Positions 17,137 through 23,916 of a DNA stretch of 64,000 nucleotides are shown here, piece after piece (the stretch's first letter is position 1; every line of letters begins with the position of its first letter). Below the pieces are notes generated by a model. That model was not told the DNA's origin, searched no databases, and saw only the letters and a list, made by a program, of their open reading frames with translations. Made by a program: the position numbers and the translations under genes. This DNA comes from Kitasatospora sp. MMS16-BH015 (lineage in GTDB: Bacteria > Actinomycetota > Actinomycetes > Streptomycetales > Streptomycetaceae): positions 1,922,001 to 1,986,000 of the forward strand of contig NZ_CP025394.1 in the NCBI RefSeq assembly GCF_002943525.1, read 5' to 3'.

Positions 17137-18572
17137 TGCGGCACTAGATCAGCCACCAGGGGCGCGGGGAACTGCGCGACCAGCCGAGCGGCCCCCGCCG
17201 CCACCCCCACCAACAGCACCAACACACCCCGCCCACCCGCCGCCTGCCCGCCCAGGTGCACGCCGAGCACCGGCAGCGCGATGCCCAACGCCGTCCCCAG
17301 GCTCCGCGCCATGCTCACCATCCCGCCGCCCACCGCCGAGCTGCCGCCCGGTATCGCCCGCATCACCATCGCGTTGTTGGCGGGCAGCAGCAGCCCCAGC
17401 CCGTACCCGGCCACGGCCAGCGCCGGCACCCACTCCCAGGCACCCACCGGCAGCACCGCGAGCAGCCCGATCCCGAGCGCCGCGACCCCCGCCCCCAGTT
17501 GGCAGCGCGCCGCGTCCGCCCAGGAGCGCGGCAGCAACAGCCCGCCCACCGTCGCGGCCACCGCGAAAGCGGTCGGCAGGGCGGTGATCACCAACCCGGC
17601 CGTGGCCACCGACAGCCCGGCGCCGGTGAGCAGCACCGGCCCGAGCACCAGCGGGCAGAAGAGCAGCAGGTACCCGACCAGCGCGACGCCGAGCCCGGCG
17701 CGGATGCCCGGGGTGTTGACCAGGCCGGGGGCGATGATCGGGCGGTCGGCCCGCTGCTCCTGCCGGGCCAGCGCGACCGTCAGCGCGGCCGCGAGCAGCA
17801 GCAGGGCGGCCACCGCCCAGCCGGGCAGCGGCAGGCCGGAGGCGGCCGAGAGGCCGAGCAGCAGGCTGGTGCCGGCGCCGGCCAGCAGCACCAGGCCGAG
17901 CAGGTCGAAGCGGCGGTGCCCGGCGGCCGGCGCCTCGAGGGCCGGGCAGCCCTGGGTGCGCGGCAGCAGGTACCACCCGGCCAGGATGCCGAGCAGCCCG
18001 ATCGGGACGTTGACCCAGTACACCCAGCGCCAGGAGGCGTGCGCGACCAGCAGGCCGCCGAGGGTCGGGCCGAGCGCGAGGCCGAGCGCCTGGGCGGCGG
18101 CCTGGATGCCGAGTGCGGTCCGCATCGCCCGGGCGGGGACGCCGCGGGCGACCAGGGCCACGCTGTTCGCCTGAAGCATGGCCGCGCCGACCGCCTGCAC
18201 GCCCCGGCAGGCGATCAGCAGGCCCAGGCTGCCCGCGCTGCCCGCCCCGAGCGAGGCGAGCGCGAAGACCCCGAACCCGCCCAGGTACACCGTCTTGCGT
18301 CCGACGAGGTCGGAGAGCCGCCCGACCGGGGCGAGCAGCGCGACCAGCACCAGCAGGTAGACCAGCGAGACCCACTCGACGGCGGCGAACCCGGCGTCGA
18401 ACTCGCGCTGCAGCGCCGGGAAGGTCAGCGAGGCGATGCTGGCGTCCAGCTGGCCGAGGAAGGCGCCGAGGCAGACGGTGCCGACGGCCAGCCAGTGGGC
18501 GTACGGCCGACGGGCGACCACGCGGGGGCGGGGCCGCTCGGCGAGCAGGTCGGTGAGCAGGGCGGAGCGCAT
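17061..18572 (-). CDS. MFS exporter, DHA2 (EmrB/QacA) type, with 3' end inside IS630
   Basis: Fourteen-helix drug:proton antiporter. Motif C-like and family signatures are visible: GQLDASIASLTFPALQ in helix 1, PVGRLSDLVGRKTVYL (motif A) and ALGIQAAAQALGLALGPTLGGLL. It is divergent from a MarR regulator, a common exporter-regulator arrangement. The last 28 residues (from VPHQATFALVT) are translated from IS630 sequence, so the native stop has been lost. All membrane helices remain, so transport may still work. No strong ribosome binding site precedes the ATG at 18572. Confidence 0.85.
   Translation of the reverse strand: MRSALLTDLLAERPRPRVVARRPYAHWLAVGTVCLGAFLGQLDASIASLTFPALQREFDAGFAAVEWVSLVYLLVLVALLAPVGRLSDLVGRKTVYLGGFGVFALASLGAGSAGSLGLLIACRGVQAVGAAMLQANSVALVARGVPARAMRTALGIQAAAQALGLALGPTLGGLLVAHASWRWVYWVNVPIGLLGILAGWYLLPRTQGCPALEAPAAGHRRFDLLGLVLLAGAGTSLLLGLSAASGLPLPGWAVAALLLLAAALTVALARQEQRADRPIIAPGLVNTPGIRAGLGVALVGYLLLFCPLVLGPVLLTGAGLSVATAGLVITALPTAFAVAATVGGLLLPRSWADAARCQLGAGVAALGIGLLAVLPVGAWEWVPALAVAGYGLGLLLPANNAMVMRAIPGGSSAVGGGMVSMARSLGTALGIALPVLGVHLGGQAAGGRGVLVLLVGVAAGAARLVAQFPAPLVADLVPHQATFALVTTLRRRSSWACLFRQMM
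17120..17144 (-). repeat. IS630 right terminal inverted repeat
   Basis: Reverse complement begins GTGCCGCATCAGGCAACG and matches the left end in 23 of 25 positions. It overlaps the last codons of the transposase. Confidence 0.9.
17158..17185. repeat. GC-rich motif recurrent in streptomycete intergenic DNA
   Basis: The stretch GGGGCGCGGGGAACTGCGCG, followed by ACCAGCC, resembles a short sequence I recall occurring many times near gene 3' ends in Streptomyces genomes. Here it codes for the end of the MFS gene, next to the IS junction. The recollection needs a genome search to confirm. Confidence 0.35.
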
Positions 18573-18707
18573 GGCTCAAATATATCTGCAGCCGACATAC
18601 TCCTCCAGCGACCATCTCGTACTGCGACCGTATCGTTGCCGGATGTACTCCCCCACAGACCTGGTCAGTGGCCGACCCTTGTGGTACCAGGCGCTACGCT
18701 GTCCGCC

Positions 18708-19238
18708 ATGCCGTCGCAGCCGCTCCCCGGAACACCTCACCTCCCAGCCGCCACACCGACCACTCCCGTCGGTGACACCGCGGTCGAGCGCGCCCAGCAG
18801 CTGACGGACGTGATCACCCGGCTGCGCCGGGCGCTGCGCAGCAGCATCCGCACCGACTACCCGTGGGAGTCGCTGCCGATGGCCCAGGTCGAACTGCTGC
18901 AGACCCTGGCGGTCGCCCCGCTGCGGGTCGGCGAGCTGGCCGCCCGTCAGCGGCTCGCGCCGAACACCGTCAGCGGCCTGGTCGGCAAGCTCCTGGAGGC
19001 CGGGTTCGTCGACCGCCAGCCCGACCCGGGCGACCGCCGCACGGCCCGGATCGCCCTCACCCCGGCCGGCCACCAGCAGCTCCGCGACTGGCAGGGTGCC
19101 CACGAGCGCCGCCTCGCCGACGCCCTGGAGAGCCTCACCCCCACCAACCGCGAGGCCGTGATGAACGCCCTCCCCGGCCTCGAACAGCTCGCCAAGGCCC
19201 TGGCCGCCACCACCCCGATCCCGACCGAGGAGCGCTGA
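18708..19238 (+). CDS. MarR-family transcriptional regulator
   Basis: 176 residues. The DNA-binding region is seen in LRVGELAARQRLAPNTVSGLVGKLLEAGFVDRQ, with the wing DPGDRRTARIALT. The first 40 residues are a disordered Pro/Thr-rich tail. It is divergent from the MFS exporter, which it probably represses. The ATG at 18708 lacks a good ribosome binding site, so translation may be leaderless or start slightly downstream. The 135-base gap holds an AT-rich patch (AAATATATC) close to the exporter start. Confidence 0.85.
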   Translation: MPSQPLPGTPHLPAATPTTPVGDTAVERAQQLTDVITRLRRALRSSIRTDYPWESLPMAQVELLQTLAVAPLRVGELAARQRLAPNTVSGLVGKLLEAGFVDRQPDPGDRRTARIALTPAGHQQLRDWQGAHERRLADALESLTPTNREAVMNALPGLEQLAKALAATTPIPTEER

Positions 19239-19253
19239 CCCCTACCCCGGGCG

Positions 19254-19787
19254 TCAGAACAGCAGCCCCTCCTCCTCACCGCTCGGCAGCGCACCCTCCA
19301 GCTCCAGCAGCCACCGCTTCGCCGGCACCCCGGCCGCGAAGCCGGTCAGCGCGCCGTTCGACCCCAGCACCCGGTGGCACGGCCGCACCACGAGCAGCGG
19401 GTTGGCCCCGACCGCCCCGCCGACCGCCCGCACCGAGCGCGGCGGCTGCCCGGCCACGGCGGCCAGCTCGCTGTACGTGAGCGTGCTCCCGTACGGGATC
19501 TCGTCCAGCGCCGCCCAGATCCTCTGCCGGAACTCGGTGCCCACCGGCGCCAACTCCAGGTCGAACTCCTTGCGCTCCCCGGCGAAGTAGGCCGTCAGCT
19601 GCTCCACCGCCGGGGCCAGCGCATCGGCGTCCGGCACCCAGTCCTCGGCGGGCTCGGCCCGCGCGCCCTTCTGCCCGGGCGCCGTCACGGCGGCCAGCGC
19701 CGCCGTGCTCGCCCCCTCCGCCAGCACCCCGCTCAGCAGCAGGGTGCCCAGCGGGCTCGCCATCGTGGTGAAGACCGTCGTACTCAT
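19254..19787 (-). CDS. ogt: Methylated-DNA-protein cysteine methyltransferase
   Basis: Suicide repair protein that takes the methyl group from O6-methylguanine onto its own cysteine. The active site PCHRVLGSNGALTGFAAG and the upstream FRQRIWAALDEIPYGSTLTYSELA are diagnostic. At 177 residues it is the Ogt type without the Ada N-terminal domain. The ATG overlaps the stop of the glycosylase gene (ATGA), so the two alkylation-repair enzymes are translationally coupled. Confidence 0.94.
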   Translation of the reverse strand: MSTTVFTTMASPLGTLLLSGVLAEGASTAALAAVTAPGQKGARAEPAEDWVPDADALAPAVEQLTAYFAGERKEFDLELAPVGTEFRQRIWAALDEIPYGSTLTYSELAAVAGQPPRSVRAVGGAVGANPLLVVRPCHRVLGSNGALTGFAAGVPAKRWLLELEGALPSGEEEGLLF

Positions 19788-21325
19788 CGCTGCTCGCCAC
19801 TCTCCGCACTGTTCTCGAAGTCCGTACCACTCCCGGGGTCCGCCGCCACCGGCCCGGCCCAGAGCCGGTGCACCGCGTACGAGCGCCAGGGCGCCCAGGC
19901 CGCCGCCTCCGCCGTCGCGCCCTTCGGGTCGCCGGGGCGGCCGAGCGCGCGCAGGCCGTGCCGCACGGCCACGTCGCCGGGCAGGAACACGTCCGGGTCG
20001 GCCAGCGCCCGCATCCGCAGGTAGCCGACCGTCCAGGGGCCGATCCCGGGCAGCGCGAGCAGCTCGGCGGAGGCCTCCTCCCGGTCCACCCCGCCGTCGA
20101 GGCGGACGGTGCCCTCGGCCAGCGCCGCGCAGAGTCCGCGCAGCGCGCGGCGGCGGGCCTCCGGCATGGCCAGGTCCTCGTCCGCCGCCTCGGCCAGCAC
20201 GGCCGTGGTCGGGAAGAGCCGGGTCAGCCCGCCGCTCGTCTCGGCGAGTGGGACGCCGTACCGTTCCGTGAGCCGGGCCGCCAGGGTGCGGGCCGCCACC
20301 ACGGTGATCTGCTGGCCCAGCACGGCCCGGACGGCCAGCTCGTGCGGGTCCACATGGCCGGGCGAGCGCAGCCCGGGGCGGGCCCGGACGGCGGCGGCCA
20401 GCACGGGGGACGCGCCGAGCACCGAGTCCACGGCCGCCGGGTCGGCGTCCAGGTCGAAGAGCGCGCGCAGCCGGTGCACGGCGGTGGTCAGGTCGCGCAG
20501 GTCGGCCAGGTGCAGCCGGCAGTCCAGCCAGCCCCGGTCGGCCCGGTCGCGCGGCCCGAGGCCGTCCACCTCGGCGATGCCGTGGCCGTACGGGAGCGCG
20601 AGGGTGCGCCGGTAGGTGCGGGCGCCGCGCGGGCCGGGCACCACCTCCTCGACGCCGGGCACGGCGCGCAGCGCGAGGAAGTCGATCAGGTGGTCGCTGT
20701 CCAGCGCGCCCCGGTAGGCGAGCCGCAGGCTGAGCGGGCCGGCCGGGGTGGCCAGACGCCGCCCGGCGGCGCCCTCGGCGCGCAGACCGCTCGGCGTCCG
20801 GTCGTACACCTCGCGGACGGTCTCGTTGAACTGCCGCACCGAGGCGAAGCCGGCCGCGAAGGCCACCTCCGTCACCGGCAGGTCGGTGGTCTGCAGCAGC
20901 AGCCGGGCGGTCTGCGCCCGCTGGGCGCGGGCCAGCGCGATCGGGCCGGCGCCGAGCTCGGCGGTGAGCTGCCGCTGCACCTGCCGCGCGCTGTACCCGA
21001 GCCGCCCGGCGAGCCCGCCGACGCCCTCCCGGTCCACTACCCCGTCGCCGATCAGCCGCATCGCCCGCCCGACCAGGTCCGCCCGGTGGTTCCACTCCGG
21101 CGACCCGGGCACCGCATCCGGCCGGCACCGCCGGCAGGCCCGGAACCCGGCCCCCTGCGCGGCGGCCGCCGTCGGGTAGAACGTGCAGTTCACCCGCTTC
21201 GGCGTCACCGCCGGGCAGCTCGGCCGGCAGTAGATCCCGGTGGTCCGCACCCCGGTGAAGAACACCCCGTCGAACCGCGCGTCCCGGCTGTCCACCGCCC
21301 GGTACCTGGTCTCGTCATCAATCAC
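19784..21325 (-). CDS. alkA: Ada-AlkA fusion: regulator and DNA-3-methyladenine glycosylase
   Basis: Combines a methyl-phosphotriester-sensing Ada zinc domain (YCRPSCPAV and FRACRRCRP give four cysteines), an AraC-type helix-turn-helix (LGYSARQVQRQL, VAFAAGFASVRQFN), an AlkA N-domain and a helix-hairpin-helix glycosylase domain (LLALPGIGPWTVGYLRM, with the catalytic Asp in DVFLPGD). It probably senses methylated DNA, activates this operon and removes alkylated bases. I place the start at the GTG at 21325 because family members start just before RYRAVDSRDARFDG; the GGAGG there is unusually close. The frame is open to a GTG at 21379. Confidence 0.9.
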   Translation of the reverse strand: MIDDETRYRAVDSRDARFDGVFFTGVRTTGIYCRPSCPAVTPKRVNCTFYPTAAAAQGAGFRACRRCRPDAVPGSPEWNHRADLVGRAMRLIGDGVVDREGVGGLAGRLGYSARQVQRQLTAELGAGPIALARAQRAQTARLLLQTTDLPVTEVAFAAGFASVRQFNETVREVYDRTPSGLRAEGAAGRRLATPAGPLSLRLAYRGALDSDHLIDFLALRAVPGVEEVVPGPRGARTYRRTLALPYGHGIAEVDGLGPRDRADRGWLDCRLHLADLRDLTTAVHRLRALFDLDADPAAVDSVLGASPVLAAAVRARPGLRSPGHVDPHELAVRAVLGQQITVVAARTLAARLTERYGVPLAETSGGLTRLFPTTAVLAEAADEDLAMPEARRRALRGLCAALAEGTVRLDGGVDREEASAELLALPGIGPWTVGYLRMRALADPDVFLPGDVAVRHGLRALGRPGDPKGATAEAAAWAPWRSYAVHRLWAGPVAADPGSGTDFENSAESGEQR

Positions 21326-21403
21326 GCCCTCCAGTCTGCGCCACCCCGCACCCAGCGACTGGCGGAAATCGGACATCACCTTTCCGGGTGATGGCGGCGG
21401 CGT

Positions 21404-21883
21404 TCAGAGGCGCTGATCGAGCATGGTGGTCATCGGCCGCAGGCCCGCGGCCTGGTAGAAGGCCCGGGCGCCCTCGTTGAAATCCCAGACCTGGGTGACC
21501 AGGCGGCCGCAGCCGGCCGAGCGGCCGAGCTCGCGGACGGCCTCCAGCAGGGCGGCGCCCACGCCGGCGCGGGCCGCCGCCGGGTCGACGCCGATCTGGT
21601 CGAGCATGACCGCCCGGGCCGCCCGGACGATCGCGTTCGCCTCCCGGCTGATCACCTTCGCGAACGCGTACCCGACCACCGTGCCGTCCGGCGCCTCGGC
21701 CACGAAGCAGGTCGCGTCCGGCTCCGCGAGCCGCGCGGCCAGCAGCACCGCGAGCTCCTCGGTCGGCTGCTCCACCACGAACAGGTCCGGCCGCTGCCGG
21801 GCGTGCTCCGCGTGGACCTGCCCGTTCAGCCGCACCAGGCTCGCCAGGTCCCGCTCCACCGTCGCCACTCTGATGATCGTCAT
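21404..21883 (-). CDS. GNAT-family N-acetyltransferase
   Basis: 159 residues. The acetyl-CoA-binding loop is seen at QIGVDPAAARAGVGAALLEAV, and the usual final strand at VWDFNEGARAFYQAAGLRPMTTML. GGAGG precedes the ATG at 21883; the longer frame to 21928 has no site. The substrate cannot be told. It lies just downstream of the glycosylase promoter region, on the same strand but upstream in order. Confidence 0.85.
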   Translation of the reverse strand: MTIIRVATVERDLASLVRLNGQVHAEHARQRPDLFVVEQPTEELAVLLAARLAEPDATCFVAEAPDGTVVGYAFAKVISREANAIVRAARAVMLDQIGVDPAAARAGVGAALLEAVRELGRSAGCGRLVTQVWDFNEGARAFYQAAGLRPMTTMLDQRL

Positions 21884-21957
21884 CCCGGTATCCTCCGCGC
21901 TCCGGCCCCCGCCGTAATGCGCTTGCACCGCACCGGCCCGCCATCGAGGATCACGGA

Positions 21958-22398
21958 GTGACCACTCCTGAGCACTCCTCCCTCCCCAAGGCCGAGTTCG
22001 CCTTCCCCGGCCCGCTCCGCGACCAGCTGGTGGCCGCGATCCTGGACGGCAGCAAGACCAGCACCACCGGCCTCGTGATCGACTTCGAGGTCTGCGGCGA
22101 CGAGCTCCCCACGGTCGGCTCCCGCGCCGCCGTGGTCGACTCCGACGAGCAGCCGGTCGGCGTGATCGAGTACACCGAGGTCCGCACCGCCCCCCTCGCC
22201 GAGGTCGACCTCCAGCACGCGATCGACGAGGGCGAGGGCTTCACCACCGTCGCCGCCTGGCGCGCCGACCACACCTCCTACTGGGAGGGCCCGGAGGTCC
22301 GCGGCGCCATCGGCATCCCGGACTTCACCGTGGACGACACCACCCCGCTGGTGCTGATGCGCTTCCGCCTGCTCACCCCGGAGGAGGCCGCGAGCTGA
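21958..22398 (+). CDS. ASCH-domain protein
   Basis: 146 residues. ASCH domains are small beta-barrels related to PUA and proposed to bind RNA. Typical features are the early basic loop ILDGSKTSTTGL, GSRAAVVDSDEQPVGVIEYTEV and the conserved tryptophan-rich helix AAWRADHTSYW. The GTG start follows GAGG. It stands alone, divergent from the GNAT gene and convergent with rsgA. Confidence 0.82.
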   Translation: MTTPEHSSLPKAEFAFPGPLRDQLVAAILDGSKTSTTGLVIDFEVCGDELPTVGSRAAVVDSDEQPVGVIEYTEVRTAPLAEVDLQHAIDEGEGFTTVAAWRADHTSYWEGPEVRGAIGIPDFTVDDTTPLVLMRFRLLTPEEAAS

Positions 22399-22419
22399 GG
22401 CTCCGGCTCCCGAACGGCC

Positions 22420-22471
22420 GTCAGCTCCCGGCCCGGGCGCCGCTGGTGCGGCGGGTGGGCCGGGAGCTGAC
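22420..22471. terminator. Bidirectional terminator hairpin
   Basis: GTCAGCTCCCGGCCC (22420-22434) and GGGCCGGGAGCTGAC (22457-22471) form a perfect 15-bp stem. The 22-base loop can form a further inner CGCCGC/GCGGCG stem. It lies between convergent genes. Confidence 0.85.
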
Positions 22472-22509
22472 GAACCATCGACTACGGACGGGCGACTACA
22501 GGCGGGCGA

Positions 22510-23625
22510 CTACGGGCGGGCACGGACCGAGCGGGTGATGGCCTTCCACTTCTTCAGCCGGTCCGCCGCGAGGCGGGCGTCGGTGCGGGAGGCGATCCAC
22601 TCGTTCTCGCGCTGGAGCTTGCGGTAGCTCTCCATCCGGCGCTCCGGGAGGGTGCCGTCCTCGAGGGCGGCGGTGACCGCGCAGCCCGGCTCGGTGCGGT
22701 GGCCGCAGTCGTGGAAGCGGCAGCCTTCGGCGAGCGCCTCGATGTCGGAGAAGGCCTGGGAGAGGCCCTCGCCACCGTAGAGGCCGACACCACGCAGACC
22801 CGGGGTGTCGATCACCACGCCGCCACCGGGCAGCGGGATGAGCTCACGCGTGGTGGTGGTGTGGCGGCCCTTCTCGTCGCTGGCACGGGTCTGCTGGACC
22901 TCCATCACCGAGGTGCCCGCGAGCGCGTTGGTGAGGGTGGACTTGCCCGCGCCGGACTGGCCGATCAGCGCGCTGGAGCCGGGCGCGCAGGCCCGCAGCA
23001 CGTCGATCCCCTCGCCCGTCTCGGCGCTGACCACCAGGACGGTGACGCCGGGGGCGATGCCCTCGACATCGGCGCGGACGAACTCCGCGTCGTTGACCAG
23101 GTCGGCCTTGGTGAGGACGACGATCGGCTCGGCGCCGCTCTCCCAGGCCAGGGCCAGGAAGCGCTCGATCCGGCCCAGATCCGGGTCGGCCGCGAGCGAG
23201 ACCGCGACCAGCACGGTGTCGACGTTGGCCGCGAGCACCTGGCCGTCGGACCGGGAGCCCGCCGTCTTGCGGACGATCGCCGTGCCGCGCGGCAGCAGCG
23301 CCGCCGCCGTGGGCATCGGCTCGGCCGCCAGGTCGACGGCGACCCAGTCGCCCGTGCAGGGGCAGCGGATCGGATCCGGATCGCCGATCGGGCGGGTGTC
23401 GACCCGGACGGTGCGCAGCTCGCCCGTCTCCTCGTCGGCCAGCACGACATCGCACTGACCGCGGTCGACCCGGGCGATCCGGGCAGGGGTGAGACCGGCC
23501 TCGGCGAGGGGGGCGAAATCCGCCGCCAGCTCGGCCGTCCAGCCGAGCCCGGTGAAGGTGAAGTCGGAAGAAGCAGAAGAGGTGGTGCTGGTGGTGCTGG
23601 TGGTGCTCAGGATTGCGTAAGACAA
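22510..23625 (-). CDS. rsgA: Ribosome small subunit-dependent GTPase A
   Basis: Circularly permuted GTPase that helps mature the 30S subunit. Motif order confirms the permutation: G4 LTKADL (172-175), G5 SAETGEG, G1 GQSGAGKST (222-230), then G3 DTPG (273-276). The zinc-binding region has Cys302, Cys307, His309 and Cys315. The N-terminal 20 residues are a Ser/Thr run encoded by a 9-bp tandem repeat. The only candidate start for the full frame is a TTG at 23625 with no good ribosome binding site, so the true start may be further inside, for example the CTG before the repeat. Confidence 0.9.
   Translation of the reverse strand: MSYAILSTTSTTSTTSSASSDFTFTGLGWTAELAADFAPLAEAGLTPARIARVDRGQCDVVLADEETGELRTVRVDTRPIGDPDPIRCPCTGDWVAVDLAAEPMPTAAALLPRGTAIVRKTAGSRSDGQVLAANVDTVLVAVSLAADPDLGRIERFLALAWESGAEPIVVLTKADLVNDAEFVRADVEGIAPGVTVLVVSAETGEGIDVLRACAPGSSALIGQSGAGKSTLTNALAGTSVMEVQQTRASDEKGRHTTTTRELIPLPGGGVVIDTPGLRGVGLYGGEGLSQAFSDIEALAEGCRFHDCGHRTEPGCAVTAALEDGTLPERRMESYRKLQRENEWIASRTDARLAADRLKKWKAITRSVRARP
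23581..23607. repeat. 9-bp tandem repeat, three copies
   Basis: GGTGGTGCT is repeated three times exactly. It encodes Ser-Thr-Thr units at the start of rsgA. Changes in copy number would keep the frame. Confidence 0.85.
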
Positions 23626-23715
23626 CGCAGTGGGGCCCTTCGGGAGGAATGCGATCCCGGCGGGTCTACGGCTGCGTGAGCGAGCGTCGCTGGTGGAGCG
23701 GACGTCTCGTCAGAT

Positions 23716-23787
23716 TCAGCCGGCGGCCGGGAAGGAGAGGGGGGTGCGAACGCTGCCCTGGGCAGCCGTGACGACAGTGACAGCCAC
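23716..23787 (-). CDS. Putative 23-residue peptide with near-perfect ribosome binding site
   Basis: GTG at 23787 is preceded, five bases away, by GGAGGTGA, a complete match to the 16S anti-Shine-Dalgarno sequence and far better than the site of rsgA downstream. The peptide starts MAVTVVTAAQ and ends LSFPAAG; it has no charged residue except one Arg, and no cysteine. It lies 130 bases after the glycosyltransferase stop and 90 bases before rsgA on the same strand. It could be a leader peptide or a small membrane peptide. An overlapping plus-strand frame (23744-23821) also has a purine-rich site, so the strand is not certain. Confidence 0.4.
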   Translation of the reverse strand: MAVTVVTAAQGSVRTPLSFPAAG

Positions 23788-23916
23788 GAGGCTCACCTCC
23801 GCTTTCTTCTCTCGGCCCTGACCCGCACGCACGGCGGGAAGGCCCCTGACCTGATGTCGGGCACGACTCTACGATCTTCGCCGAACCGGCCGCAACACAT
23901 TTTTCACCTGCGGATT

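Larger units (their letters stand above)
15921..17144 (+). mobile_element. IS630-family insertion sequence, 1224 bp
   Basis: Bounded by 25-bp terminal inverted repeats with 23 matches, and flanked on both sides by TA (15919-15920 and 17145-17146), the target dinucleotide that this family duplicates. It carries one intact transposase gene. The element is complete and probably young, since both ends and the ORF are preserved. It abuts the DUF305 stop codon on the left and runs into the MFS exporter gene on the right. Confidence 0.92.

Noticed and set aside
23744..23821. 25-codon plus-strand ORF with a GGAGAGGGG site
   Set aside because: Its site is weaker than that of the overlapping minus-strand peptide, and it does not sit in front of a plus-strand gene; kept only as an alternative.
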